Source of the DNA: an uncultured Clostridiaceae bacterium
GTDB taxonomy: Bacteria > Bacillota > Clostridia > TANB77 > CAG-465
Length of the DNA: 64,000 nt
Assembly: GCA_947169155.1 (NCBI GenBank)
Contig: CAMVON010000007.1
Coordinates: 1 to 64,000, forward strand
Direction: 5' to 3'
Position 1 is the stretch's first letter. Every line of letters starts with the position of its first letter. The notes beneath the pieces are model-generated. The model saw only the letters and a program-made list of their open reading frames with translations, ran no database searches and was not told the DNA's origin. The translations under genes and the position numbers were made by a program. Below, in pieces: positions 38,010 through 48,450 of this stretch.

Positions 38010-38861
38010 TTACTTTTTAACAATGTTTTTTATTACGTTTGTTTTTGTTCTATCTAATTTTTTAGTAAGTAAATCTCTTAAAGAATCTGCTGTCAAATCT
38101 CTAATTAGTTTTCCACCTTCAGCAAGTGAAATTGTTCCAGTTTCTTCTGATACTACTACAACTAGTGCATCAGATATCTCTGTAATACCAACTGCTGCTC
38201 TATGTCTTGTTCCTAAGTTTCTAGGAACAGATACTTCTGATGCAAGTGGTAGTATGCATTTTGCTGCTAGCATTTCAGATCCTGAAATTACTACTGCTCC
38301 ATCATGAAGTGGAGTACGAGGCATAAATATGTTTTGAAGAAGTTCAGATGTAACTTTACCATTAATTGGTATTCCTTCTTTCATTACTTCTGATACTTTA
38401 GTGCTTCTTTCAAATACTATTAATGCACCAATTTGTTTCATTGACATTATTTCTACTGCTTTTGTTGTTTCAGAAATAGCATGTTTTACCATGATATTGT
38501 TGTCTACATCAAAAACATCTACTATTTTGCTTCTACCTAATTTTTCAAATACATTTCTTAGTTCTGGTTGGAATACTACAATTAGTAATATGATACCATA
38601 ACTCATGAAGTTATCTAATACAAAGCTTAAAATTACCATGTGAGATAATTTAGCAATTATGTATATTATAGCTAGAAGTACTAATCCTTTAAATATTTGT
38701 CCTGCTCTTGTTTTCTTAATAATTCTTGCTAAATATATTATTATTGCAATAACAAGTATAATGTCTATTGCTGTAATAACATATCTTACAGGACTTGTTA
38801 GATTTAGCGTATCTACTATTACATTAAATACTCTACTAAGATATCTTATAACATTTTGCAT
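38010..38861 (-). CDS. cdaA: Diadenylate cyclase CdaA
   Basis: PLHDGAVVISGSEMLAAKCILPL...LGTRHRAAVGITE (DGA and RHR motifs), N-terminal TM segments. Confidence 0.95.
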   Translation of the reverse strand: MQNVIRYLSRVFNVIVDTLNLTSPVRYVITAIDIILVIAIIIYLARIIKKTRAGQIFKGLVLLAIIYIIAKLSHMVILSFVLDNFMSYGIILLIVVFQPELRNVFEKLGRSKIVDVFDVDNNIMVKHAISETTKAVEIMSMKQIGALIVFERSTKVSEVMKEGIPINGKVTSELLQNIFMPRTPLHDGAVVISGSEMLAAKCILPLASEVSVPRNLGTRHRAAVGITEISDALVVVVSEETGTISLAEGGKLIRDLTADSLRDLLTKKLDRTKTNVIKNIVKK

Positions 38862-38876
38862 GGTTTCTCCACCTCA

Positions 38877-39002
38877 CTATTTAATTGCATATACAAGTGA
38901 TGCAAACACTGAGAATACCATTGTAAAGATAATAATTCCAGCAACTACATATGCTGTAATTGTTCTTGTTGATGTTGTGCTTTCTTTTTTACTACTTTTC
39001 AT
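38877..39002 (-). CDS. Small single-TM protein (41 aa) upstream of cdaA
   Basis: Below the ORF-track cut-off. Minus strand ATG at 39002: MKSSKKESTTSTRTITAYVVAGIIIFTMVFSVFASLVYAIK*. Confidence 0.65.
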   Translation of the reverse strand: MKSSKKESTTSTRTITAYVVAGIIIFTMVFSVFASLVYAIK

Positions 39003-39026
39003 ATAAATCTCCCCCTTACAAAAGTA

Positions 39027-40409
39027 CTATATATCAAATTTTCCTTCAAACCAAGAATCTAAATCTTCAATTTTTACTCTTACTTGTTCCATTGTATCTC
39101 TGTCTCTAATTGTAACAGATTTATCTTCTTCTGATTCAAAGTCATAAGTTATACAATATGGTGTACCAATTTCATCTTGTCTTCTATATCTTTTACCTAT
39201 AGATTGAGATTCATCATAATCTACCATGTATTTTTTAGATAGCATTTCTTGTACTTCTTTTGCACCATCTGCTAATTTTTTAGATAGTGGAAGTACAGCT
39301 ATTTTCATTGGTGCTAAATATGGATGAAGATGTAGAACTACTCTTGTATCATCTTCAGATACTTTTTCTTCTTCATATGCATTTGCAAGGAATGCAAGTG
39401 CAACTCTACCAACACCCAAAGATGGTTCTATACAATATGGTACATATTTTTCGTTAGTTTCAGGATCAGTATATGACATATCCTCTCCAGAGAATTTTTG
39501 GTGTTGAGAAAGATCAAAGTTTGTTCTATCTGCTATACCCCAAAGTTCTCCCCATCCAAATGGGAATAAGAATTCAATATCTGTTGTTGCATTTGAATAG
39601 TGAGATAATTCTTCTTTTGAATGATCTCTAAGTCTCATATTTTCTTCTTTCATACCTAGATTTAATAACCAATTTTTGCAGAATGTTTTCCAATATTCAT
39701 GCCATTCTAAATCTGTTCCAGGTTTGCAGAAGAATTCAAGTTCCATTTGTTCAAATTCTCTTGTTCTAAATATGAAGTTACCAGGTGTAATTTCGTTTCT
39801 GAAAGCTTTACCTACTTGAGCTATTCCCATAGGAAGTTTTCTTCTTGTTGTTCTCATAACATTTTTATAGTTTACAAATATACCTTGAGCTGTTTCTGGT
39901 CTTAAGTATATAGTTGCTGTGTTATCTTCTGTTACACCTTGGAATGTTTTAAACATTAAATTAAATTTTCTAATTTCAGTAAAATTTGTTTTACCGCATT
40001 TTGGACAAGGGATTTGGTTTTCTACGATAAAGTTAGATAGTTGCTCGTCTGTCATACCATCTGCTATCATATCTTTACCTTGTGAAAAAGCCCACTCTTC
40101 TATAAGCTTGTCTGCTCTATGTCTTGTTTTACATTCTTTACAGTCAATTAATGGATCACTAAATCCACCAACGTGTCCTGATGCTACCCAAGTTTGTGGG
40201 TTCATAAGAATTGCTGCATCTAGACCAACATTGTATTTACTTTCTTGAACGAATTTTTTTCTCCAAGCAGATTTTACATTATTAATCATTTCAACACCTA
40301 AAGGACCATAATCCCAAGTGTTTGCAAGTCCACCATATATTTCAGAACCTGCATATATAATTCCTCTGTTCTTGCACAAATTAACTAGTTTTTCCATTGA
40401 ATCTATCAT
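39027..40409 (-). CDS. glyS: Glycyl-tRNA synthetase (class II, dimeric type)
   Basis: [52 protein letters not shown]-type motif, [10 protein letters not shown]. Confidence 0.96.
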   Translation of the reverse strand: MIDSMEKLVNLCKNRGIIYAGSEIYGGLANTWDYGPLGVEMINNVKSAWRKKFVQESKYNVGLDAAILMNPQTWVASGHVGGFSDPLIDCKECKTRHRADKLIEEWAFSQGKDMIADGMTDEQLSNFIVENQIPCPKCGKTNFTEIRKFNLMFKTFQGVTEDNTATIYLRPETAQGIFVNYKNVMRTTRRKLPMGIAQVGKAFRNEITPGNFIFRTREFEQMELEFFCKPGTDLEWHEYWKTFCKNWLLNLGMKEENMRLRDHSKEELSHYSNATTDIEFLFPFGWGELWGIADRTNFDLSQHQKFSGEDMSYTDPETNEKYVPYCIEPSLGVGRVALAFLANAYEEEKVSEDDTRVVLHLHPYLAPMKIAVLPLSKKLADGAKEVQEMLSKKYMVDYDESQSIGKRYRRQDEIGTPYCITYDFESEEDKSVTIRDRDTMEQVRVKIEDLDSWFEGKFDI

Positions 40410-40422
40410 TATTTACTGCCTC

Positions 40423-41238
40423 CTAATTGTCTACTTTCTCTATTACAATATCTATAACTTCAGCTTTCTTTGTAATACCATCGTTTTCGCCATTAAAAGC
40501 TATATGGAATTTACCTTCTTGAATATAGTAATTTTCAAGGCCTGTTATTTCATAGTTGTAATCTGATTCTTTAACATATCCTTTTGAAATGATATATTCT
40601 TTAACTTGTTTTTTCATAATATCTTTATAGTCTTTTCCAAACATATCTAGTGCAATTGTATTCATATCCACAGTTGCTTTAGAAGATAAGTCTACATTAT
40701 ATACTGTAATTTTTTCTGAAGTAACTTTTTGTGAATCTGCGTCAATTATTTGTTGTTTAACTACTAAAGATACTATTTTTTTAAGTCCAATAATATTCTC
40801 ATAATATGTGTATGTAACATTAAAAGAATATTTGCTTTCTGCTTTTACCATTTGTTCTTTTAATGTTTCAAATCTTTTGTTATATTCATCTTTAATTTTT
40901 GAGTTTATCTCTTCTACTTCTTTACCATCTACATAGATGTTTGGTACATGAATGTTACTAACAAAGTTTGGTGTTGATTGGTCTGATGTACTTACGTCTT
41001 TGACTTCATAGTTCAAATTCATAAGTTGATCTAATTTTTCTGCATCAGATAAACCAACTTCTTCAAGCCCGTTTGATTCATTCATTGCCACTTCTCCAGA
41101 GAATCCTAACATTCTAGGATTATCCTCAAAATTTATTAAATATGCTACAAAGCATCCTCCTAATATCAAAAAACATGTTACGATAATAGCAGGCCACTTT
41201 GATGTTCTTCGCTTTTCTGCAAATCTAATAGTCTCCAT
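40423..41238 (-). CDS. Membrane-anchored hypothetical protein (possibly RsiV/DUF4163-like)
   Basis: N-terminal TM; NIHVPNIYVDGKEVEEINSKIKDEYNKRF. Confidence 0.55.
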   Translation of the reverse strand: METIRFAEKRRTSKWPAIIVTCFLILGGCFVAYLINFEDNPRMLGFSGEVAMNESNGLEEVGLSDAEKLDQLMNLNYEVKDVSTSDQSTPNFVSNIHVPNIYVDGKEVEEINSKIKDEYNKRFETLKEQMVKAESKYSFNVTYTYYENIIGLKKIVSLVVKQQIIDADSQKVTSEKITVYNVDLSSKATVDMNTIALDMFGKDYKDIMKKQVKEYIISKGYVKESDYNYEITGLENYYIQEGKFHIAFNGENDGITKKAEVIDIVIEKVDN

Positions 41239-41318
41239 TTTATCACCCTCGCGTACATTTTACTACAAAAAATAATGTATTTCAACATTATAAGTTGTAT
41301 TTCACAAGATTTTCAAAA

Positions 41319-42149
41319 TTATGAAATTCTAGTAATTCCAACAATGTTAATGTCTATTCCAAATAAGTTTATTCCTGTCATGTTTTCTATTGTTTGTGCT
41401 GTAGCTTTTTGGACATTTTTACTTATTTGAGGAATACTCTTTCCAAACACAATTTTTAAATCCATTTCAATTCTCATACCGTCAATATACTTTTCTGTAA
41501 ATACTTTTTCTACCTTATCTACACCTTCTATTTCTTCAACAACATGAGTTATTATTTCTTTTATAACATTATCTGATATTCTAAACTTTCCAAGATAACT
41601 ATAAGTTGGTCTTATAATTGTTTTTTCTGAGCTTTCAGCCTCATACATGTTACTTGACTCACGTCTATATATATCAAACATTCTAAGTGGATCTATAAAA
41701 TATCCACTAAATTGTTTTTTTATTTCAAATGTAGGTACTGGTACAACATGTTTTCCTTCTTCATTTCTAGATTTTCTTGCTTCTTCTATTTTTTCAGGAG
41801 TAGCAATGTCTTCTATATAAATTGTCTTTTGTATTTTTCCAAGTTTTAAGTTTTCTGCAATTTTTTCTACCATTTCGTCTGATGTACCAAGAAGTAGGAT
41901 TTTATCTATTTTCTCTTTCTTAATAGCAGCAATCATTTCTTTTCTTCTATCTTCATAAAAGAAAATAGCAGCTTTAACTGAAGCGATTTTACTCGCCTCA
42001 GTTTTTGCTGATTTTCCAGCTACTACTTTAGTTTCATTAATTAATATAGCATCGTCTATTATATATTTAATATCATATGACTTTGCAACTTTTAAAGCAT
42101 TATAGCTTTTTCCTGTTCCTGTTTTTCCAACAAATGCATATACTTGCAT
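41319..42149 (-). CDS. P-loop domain fused to C-terminal Asp23/Gls24-like domain
   Basis: VGKTGTGKSYNALKVA Walker A at the N-terminus; ISDNVIKEIITHVVEEIEGV...GMRIEMDLKIVFGKSIPQISKNVQKATAQTIENMTGINLFGIDINIVGI. Confidence 0.75.
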   Translation of the reverse strand: MQVYAFVGKTGTGKSYNALKVAKSYDIKYIIDDAILINETKVVAGKSAKTEASKIASVKAAIFFYEDRRKEMIAAIKKEKIDKILLLGTSDEMVEKIAENLKLGKIQKTIYIEDIATPEKIEEARKSRNEEGKHVVPVPTFEIKKQFSGYFIDPLRMFDIYRRESSNMYEAESSEKTIIRPTYSYLGKFRISDNVIKEIITHVVEEIEGVDKVEKVFTEKYIDGMRIEMDLKIVFGKSIPQISKNVQKATAQTIENMTGINLFGIDINIVGITRIS

Positions 42150-42159
42150 CTAAACACCT

Positions 42160-44268
42160 CTAAACTTTCATTGCGTCTTTTGCTGATAGACTGAATTTTC
42201 CGTCTTCTTTTCCAAGTTCTATAACTTTAACTAAAATTTCATCTCCAACGTTTAGAACATCTTCTACTTTTTCTACTCTTTCTTTAGAAATTTTAGAAAT
42301 ATGTAATAATCCTTCTTTTCCTGGAAGTATTTCAACTAAAGCTCCAAATGGGAATATTTTAGTAACTTTTCCCATATAAACTTCATTTAGTTCAACATCT
42401 TTAGTTAATGATTCAATTATTGTTATTGCTTTGTCTAACATTTCTTGGTCAACACCAGCAACATAAACTGTTCCATCATCTTCAATGTCAATTTTAACTC
42501 CAGTTTCATCTATAATTTTGTTTATAGTTTTTCCGCCTGAACCAATAACTGCACCAATTTTATCTGGATTAATTTTAATAATTTCAATTTTTGGAGCATA
42601 TTTAGATACTTGTGGTCTTGGCTCTGGTAAAGCTTTAAGCATAACTTCATCTAGAATATAATTTCTAGCTTTGTGAGTTCTTGCAAAAGCTTCTTCTATT
42701 ATTTCATATGTTAATCCGTCAATTTTTATATCTACTTGAATTGCTGTAATACCATTTTTAGTTCCAGCAACTTTAAAGTCCATATCTCCAAAGAAATCTT
42801 CAATTCCTTGAATATCTGTTACCATGATATAGTCATCTGTTGAACCGTTTTTAGTAAATAGTCCAGTAGATATTCCAGCAACAGGAGCTTTGATTGGAAC
42901 ACCTGCATCCATAAGTGCAAGAGTTGATCCACATACACTTCCTTGAGAAGTTGATCCGTTTGAGCTTAATACTTCAGATACAACTCTTATTGTATATGGG
43001 AACTCTTCTTGAGATGGAATAACTGGTTCTAGAGCACGTTCTGCTAAAGCTCCATGTCCTATTTCTCTTCTTCCTGGTCCACGAGAAGCTCTTGCCTCAC
43101 CTACTGAGTATGGAGGCATGTTGTAGTGATGCATATATCTTTTTGTTTCTTCTTCATCTAGTCCATCAATTTCTTGAACATCTGAAGTAGAACCTAAAGT
43201 AACCATAGATAATACTTGAGTTAGTCCTCTTGAGAATAATGCACTTCCGTGTACTCTTTCAAATAGTCCAACTTCTGCACTAAGTGGTCTAATTTCATCA
43301 TCTTTTCTTCCGTCTACACGTTTTCCTTCTTTAATGATTAAATCTCTTACAGCTTGTTTTTCTGCTTTGTATAAAGCTTCAGCTACCATAGATTTATTTT
43401 CTTCGTAAGTTTCTTCTCCATATTTTGCTTTATATTCTTCAATTACGAAGTCATTTACTGCTGATACTTGATCATCTCTTGTGTTTTTATCTACTGTTTG
43501 TACAGCTTCTTTCATTTTGTCATAAGCAATGTCTTTAATGAATGCTGCTAAATCTTCTGGAATTGCAAAAGATTTATATTCAGCTTTTGGTTTACCAATT
43601 TCAGATTTAATGCTTTGAATAAATTCGCAAAGCTTTTTGATTTCTTCATGAGCTACTTTAATTGCTTCAAGCATTTTATCGTCTGGTACTTCATTTGCTC
43701 CAGCTTCAATCATACAAATTTTGTCTGGTGTTGCAGATACAGTTAAATCTAGAATAGATTTTTCTCTTTGTGCTAGATCTGGATTTAGTACAATTTCTCC
43801 ATCAACAATACCTACTTTTACTGTTCCTACTAAAACATCAAAAGGAATATCTGAAATATTTAGGGCAATTGATGCACCAACTGATGCTGGTATTTCAGGT
43901 AAAATATCTGGGTCAACAGCAAGTACTAATGCGTTAATTGCTGTATCATTTCTATAATCCTTAGGGAATAATGGTCTTAGTGGTCTGTCAATTACACGAG
44001 ATACTAAAACTGCTTTTGTAGAAGGTTTTCCTTCTCTTTTAATATATCCGCCTGGGATTTTTCCTACTGCGTATAGTCTTTCATCATAATCTACTGATAG
44101 TGGTAAAAAGTCTATACCTTCTTTTGGTTCTTTTGACATATTAACGTTAACAAGTACAGCAGTCTCGCCATATCTTACTAAACAAGAACCATTTGAAAGA
44201 TTTGCCATCTTTCCTGTTTCTACAACAAGCTTTTTGCCTGCAAATGTAGTTTCAAATTTTTTAAACAT
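42160..44268 (-). CDS. pnp: Polyribonucleotide nucleotidyltransferase
   Basis: RVHGSALFSRGLTQVLSMVTLG, FMVTDIQGIEDFFGDMDFKVAGT-type motif, KH (IGAVIGSGGKTI) and S1 domains. Confidence 0.97.
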   Translation of the reverse strand: MFKKFETTFAGKKLVVETGKMANLSNGSCLVRYGETAVLVNVNMSKEPKEGIDFLPLSVDYDERLYAVGKIPGGYIKREGKPSTKAVLVSRVIDRPLRPLFPKDYRNDTAINALVLAVDPDILPEIPASVGASIALNISDIPFDVLVGTVKVGIVDGEIVLNPDLAQREKSILDLTVSATPDKICMIEAGANEVPDDKMLEAIKVAHEEIKKLCEFIQSIKSEIGKPKAEYKSFAIPEDLAAFIKDIAYDKMKEAVQTVDKNTRDDQVSAVNDFVIEEYKAKYGEETYEENKSMVAEALYKAEKQAVRDLIIKEGKRVDGRKDDEIRPLSAEVGLFERVHGSALFSRGLTQVLSMVTLGSTSDVQEIDGLDEEETKRYMHHYNMPPYSVGEARASRGPGRREIGHGALAERALEPVIPSQEEFPYTIRVVSEVLSSNGSTSQGSVCGSTLALMDAGVPIKAPVAGISTGLFTKNGSTDDYIMVTDIQGIEDFFGDMDFKVAGTKNGITAIQVDIKIDGLTYEIIEEAFARTHKARNYILDEVMLKALPEPRPQVSKYAPKIEIIKINPDKIGAVIGSGGKTINKIIDETGVKIDIEDDGTVYVAGVDQEMLDKAITIIESLTKDVELNEVYMGKVTKIFPFGALVEILPGKEGLLHISKISKERVEKVEDVLNVGDEILVKVIELGKEDGKFSLSAKDAMKV

Positions 44269-44300
44269 TTTATTTCCTCCTTAAATCTACATTTAAGTCT

Positions 44301-44371
44301 CTATAGGTTTGTAATAATAATTTCTAAGCAATTATTTTACTCACAAATTATTACTACAATTACACCTATAG
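44301..44371 (-). promoter_or_regulatory. Long stem-loop at the 5' end of the pnp leader
   Basis: CTATAGGT/ACCTATAG (8 bp), 4-nt bulge, TTGTA/TACAA (5 bp), A-C mismatch, TAATAATTT/AAATTATTA (9 bp), 21-nt loop. Confidence 0.75.
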
Positions 44372-44384
44372 TAACTCACTGCAT

Positions 44385-44413
44385 ATTATACTATAAATAT
44401 AATATTAGTTCAA
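44385..44413 (-). promoter_or_regulatory. pnp promoter
   Basis: Minus strand TTGAAC-17 bp-TATAAT. Confidence 0.75.
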
Positions 44414-44447
44414 GTAAATACAAAGAAACTCGGTCAAAAAAATACAT

Positions 44448-44483
44448 AAAAAAGTCCTAATTTGAAATTCAAATTAAGACTTT
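44448..44483 (-). terminator. Intrinsic terminator of the PASTA kinase gene
   Basis: AAGTCTTAATTTGAATTTCAAATTAGGACTTTTTTA on minus. Confidence 0.75.
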
Positions 44484-44494
44484 AATATTTTTAT

Positions 44495-46468
44495 CTAAAA
44501 TGGTTCGTCACCACTTTTAATTACAGAACCATTTACTAGTACTTCATAGCTTAGTTTTTCATAACCATTTACTGTAAATGAAAGTGCATTTTTTTCTTCA
44601 TCATAAGCAAATGTTGTGTTATTTAAAGCTCCACCATCAATACTTACTCTTACTGTTATATTATTTTTTTCTGTTCCTTCAGGAATTCCAGTTACAGTTA
44701 ATGTTTTTTCTACAACTCTTCTGTTTACTGTAATTTTAATTAAATCTCCTTCTTTTAGAACATAGTTTTGTGAGTATGATTGATTTAGTACGATTCCATT
44801 AGATTTTGTTGAATCTTCTCCATAATCTATTTCAACTTTAAGTTTTAAATCTTCAAGTGTCTTTTTAGCATCTGATGCTGTTTTTCCAATTACATTTGGA
44901 ACAACTACAGATTCTTTTCCATCTCCAGAACTTACAACAACTTTAATTACACTACCATAAGGTCTGTCTACATCTTTGTAGTCTTGAGAAATTATTATTC
45001 CTTTTGCTACTGTATCTGATACTTTATCTTCTTGTTCAACTATGAATCCTAGAGTATTTTCTAGTTCATATTTTGCTACTTTAATGTCTTTTCCTTCTTG
45101 GTTTGTTACTCTAACAAGTTTTGTCCCTTTTGATACAGTAACACTGATTATTTTTGAAGTTGTCTTTGTTCCTTGTTGAGGGTCTTGAGTAATAATCTTT
45201 CCTTCTTCATATTCTGAATTATATTCTGAACTTGTTTGGTTGATTGTATAACCTAGTGGCTCATATTTTTGTCTAACCTCGTCTATTGACATTCCAACAA
45301 TAGCAGGTATTTCTATTTCATCTTCTTTTGTACTTTTAATTATTTTTCTAATAAAATAACCAAATACTAATCCAACAATTAATATTGCTACTATTGAACA
45401 TGCAATTATTACTGTTTTCTTTTTATCTTTGTTTTTATCTTTTTTATCTAAATCTTCTACATCACTTGCTTCTTCTTTTATTGGTTTTGGTGGCACGTAA
45501 GCACTACGTGTTCCAGTAGATTGTCTAGTTCTAATGTTTGGAACGCTGTTTTGAATGTCTTCGTCTGTAAGTGTTGGTATTACTTGTGTTTCACCTGCTT
45601 GAACAGAACTAGATACTCTTTGAGCAATTCCATCTTTTGGTTTAGATAGAGCAATTGAAATATCTGTTAGCATTTCTGATGCTGTTTGATATCTTGTTGC
45701 AGTAGATTTTTCCATTGCTTTTAAAATGATATCATTTAATCCTCTACTTACCATTGGATTTACTTCTATTGGTGGTATTGGATCTTCTTGTATGTGTTTT
45801 AATGCAACAGATACAGGGCTTTCTGCATCAAATGGAATTTTTCCTGTAGCCATTTCATACATTACTACACCTAGTGAGTAAAGGTCAGATTTTGCATCTG
45901 TATAACCACCTTTTGCATGCTCTGGTGAAAAATAATGTACTGACCCCATTGTTTTTCCAAAACTTGTAATAGTTGCAGATGTAGTGTTTGTTACTTTTGC
46001 TATTCCAAAATCTGTTACTTTAGCAACTAAATTTTGATTTAATATTATATTTTGAGGCTTAATATCTCTATGAACTATATGTGCTTTATGTGCAGCTTCA
46101 AGAGCTGATGCAATTTGTGCTGCAATTTTTAAAGTAAGTTCACTAGATAGAGGCCCTTTTTCTTCTATATAATCTTTTAAAGTTTTACTTTCTAGAAGTT
46201 CCATAACTATATAGCTTATACCTTTATCTTCTCCAACATCAAAAACTGATACAATATTTGGATGTATTAGAGATGCTGCACTTTGAGCTTCAGTTCTAAA
46301 TCTTTTTACAAATACTTCATCTTTTGAGTATTCATCTTTTAATACCTTTACTGCTACATATCTATTTAATAAATTATCTCTGGCTTTATATACTGTGGCC
46401 ATTCCACCTTTTCCGACCACTTGAATAATTTCATACCTACCAGCAAGGATTTTACCAATTAATTCCAT
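44495..46468 (-). CDS. prkC: PASTA-domain Ser/Thr protein kinase (PknB/PrkC-like)
   Basis: VVGKGGMATVYKARD, IVHRDIKPQNI, VTDFGIAK, one TM and three PASTA repeats. Confidence 0.95.
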   Translation of the reverse strand: MELIGKILAGRYEIIQVVGKGGMATVYKARDNLLNRYVAVKVLKDEYSKDEVFVKRFRTEAQSAASLIHPNIVSVFDVGEDKGISYIVMELLESKTLKDYIEEKGPLSSELTLKIAAQIASALEAAHKAHIVHRDIKPQNIILNQNLVAKVTDFGIAKVTNTTSATITSFGKTMGSVHYFSPEHAKGGYTDAKSDLYSLGVVMYEMATGKIPFDAESPVSVALKHIQEDPIPPIEVNPMVSRGLNDIILKAMEKSTATRYQTASEMLTDISIALSKPKDGIAQRVSSSVQAGETQVIPTLTDEDIQNSVPNIRTRQSTGTRSAYVPPKPIKEEASDVEDLDKKDKNKDKKKTVIIACSIVAILIVGLVFGYFIRKIIKSTKEDEIEIPAIVGMSIDEVRQKYEPLGYTINQTSSEYNSEYEEGKIITQDPQQGTKTTSKIISVTVSKGTKLVRVTNQEGKDIKVAKYELENTLGFIVEQEDKVSDTVAKGIIISQDYKDVDRPYGSVIKVVVSSGDGKESVVVPNVIGKTASDAKKTLEDLKLKVEIDYGEDSTKSNGIVLNQSYSQNYVLKEGDLIKITVNRRVVEKTLTVTGIPEGTEKNNITVRVSIDGGALNNTTFAYDEEKNALSFTVNGYEKLSYEVLVNGSVIKSGDEPF

Positions 46469-46481
46469 AAATGTCTCCCCT

Positions 46482-47219
46482 TTATATTTCTATAACTATT
46501 ACAGTTACATTATCTGCTCCACCATTACGATTTGCACTATCTACTAAAGCGTCTGATAGTGTATCAAAATTTGATGTTTTAATAATATCTAAAATATTGT
46601 CATTTTTTACCATATTTGTTAGACCATCTGAACATAGAAGTAATAGTCCATTCTGTCTGATAAGTGAATCTACTTTAGTTTCAACACTACCAAATATTCC
46701 TAATGCTTTTGTTAAAACATGCTTTTGTGGATGATTTTTAGCTTCAGATTTATCTATAATCTTTTTTCTTACTAATTCATTTACATATGTATCATCTATA
46801 GTTATTTGTTCAATATTTTCTTTATTTGAATCTATGTAGTATAGTCTACTATCTCCTACAGATTCATAGTATATTTTATTATTAATTTTTGCAACTAATA
46901 CTACTGTTGTCCCCATACCCTTGTAGTCTGGATTTGTAATTTGCATATTAAATATTTTTTTATTTGCAATTTGAATTACACTTACTAAAAATTCTCGTAT
47001 TTCATCTTGCGCTGATTGTTTTAATTTTTCAATATTTGCTTCGAAATTATCTCTAATACAATTTACTGCTACTTTACTTGCAACTTCGCCACTAGAATAT
47101 CCGCCTAGTCCATCGCACACAACAAACAAAGCATTTTCATCGTCATAAATTCTAGCATATAAATTATCTTCATTATTTTCTCTTTTAAGTCCAACGTCTG
47201 TTCTAGCTGTATATTTCAT
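46482..47219 (-). CDS. prpC: PP2C-family Ser/Thr phosphatase (Stp/PrpC)
   Basis: TDVGLKRENNEDNLYA, FVVCDGLGGYSSGEVAS, VGDSRLYYI, LLCSDGLTNM, GGADNVTVIVIEI. Confidence 0.95.
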   Translation of the reverse strand: MKYTARTDVGLKRENNEDNLYARIYDDENALFVVCDGLGGYSSGEVASKVAVNCIRDNFEANIEKLKQSAQDEIREFLVSVIQIANKKIFNMQITNPDYKGMGTTVVLVAKINNKIYYESVGDSRLYYIDSNKENIEQITIDDTYVNELVRKKIIDKSEAKNHPQKHVLTKALGIFGSVETKVDSLIRQNGLLLLCSDGLTNMVKNDNILDIIKTSNFDTLSDALVDSANRNGGADNVTVIVIEI

Positions 47220-47274
47220 AATTTCACCTCTTCATATCTATTTTACATAGAAATAAAACAATTTTCAAGGGTTT

Positions 47275-48354
47275 TTAGTTATTAGATGACTCAGTATACT
47301 TTTTATCTTCAAACTCATCTGTTTTATCTATGTATTTTTTTCTTAGTTGTCCACAAGCAGCATCTATATCTGATCCAAGTTCACGTCTTACTGTTGTAAC
47401 TACTCCACATGAGTTTAGTGTATCCATAAATGTTTGAATGTGGTCTTCTGGAGCTTTTTTATATACTCCATTTTTTATTTCATTTACAGGTATTAGATTT
47501 ACATGTGCTATCATTCCACGAAGTAATTTCCCTAGAGCTAGCGCATCTTCTTTTGAGTCGTTTTGTCCATATATTAGTGCATACTCAAAAGATATTCTTC
47601 TGCCTGTTAATCTAATATATTCTTTACATGCATCAAGTATTTCTTTAATTGTATATTTATTTGCAATTGGCATTGTTTGTCTACGCTTTTCATCTGTTAC
47701 TGCATGAAGTGAAATAGACAATGTACATTGTATGTTTTCTTGAGCTAATCTATATATATTTGGAACTAGTCCACAAGTAGATAAACTAATGTGTCTTGCA
47801 CCTATATTTAATCCTAATGGGTAATTAATTAATCTTATGCTTTTTACTACGTTATCATAATTATCTAGAGGTTCACCTATGCCCATGTATACGATATTAG
47901 ATATCTTTTCTCCACTATATTTTTCTACTGTATGTAATTGTCCTTCAATTTCTGAAGCATATAGGCTTCTTACCCATCCTTCTTTTGTTGAAGCACAGAA
48001 TTTGCATCCCATTTTGCATCCTACTTGGCTTGATACACAAATAGTATTTCCATGATGATATTTCATTAATACAGATTCTATTGCATTGTGGTCTGGTAAT
48101 TCTATTAAAAATTTCATTGTTCCATCTTTTTTAGATGTTTGACATTCTATTACTTTAAGTTCAATAATATATGCTTTTTCTTTAAGTTTTTCTCTTAAAG
48201 CTTTAGATATATCTGTCATTTCATCAAAAGATGTTACTGCAACTCTATGTAGCCATTTGAAAATTTGTTTTGCGTGAAATTTCTTTTCTCCTAATTGTTC
48301 TATAAAATCTTCTAATTCTTCAAAAGTTAATTCGTTAATGTTTATCTTTTCCAT
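47275..48354 (-). CDS. rlmN: 23S rRNA (adenine2503-C2)-methyltransferase
   Basis: SSQVGCKMGCKFCASTKEGWVR, MGIGEPLDNYDNV, SLHAVTDEKRRQTMPI. Confidence 0.96.
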   Translation of the reverse strand: MEKININELTFEELEDFIEQLGEKKFHAKQIFKWLHRVAVTSFDEMTDISKALREKLKEKAYIIELKVIECQTSKKDGTMKFLIELPDHNAIESVLMKYHHGNTICVSSQVGCKMGCKFCASTKEGWVRSLYASEIEGQLHTVEKYSGEKISNIVYMGIGEPLDNYDNVVKSIRLINYPLGLNIGARHISLSTCGLVPNIYRLAQENIQCTLSISLHAVTDEKRRQTMPIANKYTIKEILDACKEYIRLTGRRISFEYALIYGQNDSKEDALALGKLLRGMIAHVNLIPVNEIKNGVYKKAPEDHIQTFMDTLNSCGVVTTVRRELGSDIDAACGQLRKKYIDKTDEFEDKKYTESSNN

Positions 48355-48450
48355 AACTTCTCCTTAAATTTAACATATATATAATACTACAAATGCACCT
48401 TTTTTTCAAGTAATTATGTAAAATATAGTAACAAAAAGAACTCTAGTATT

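Noticed and set aside
35139-41238. T-box leader search upstream of lysS and glyS
   Set aside because: Intergenic gaps upstream of both genes are about 13-27 bp, too short for a T-box; no riboswitch was recognised.
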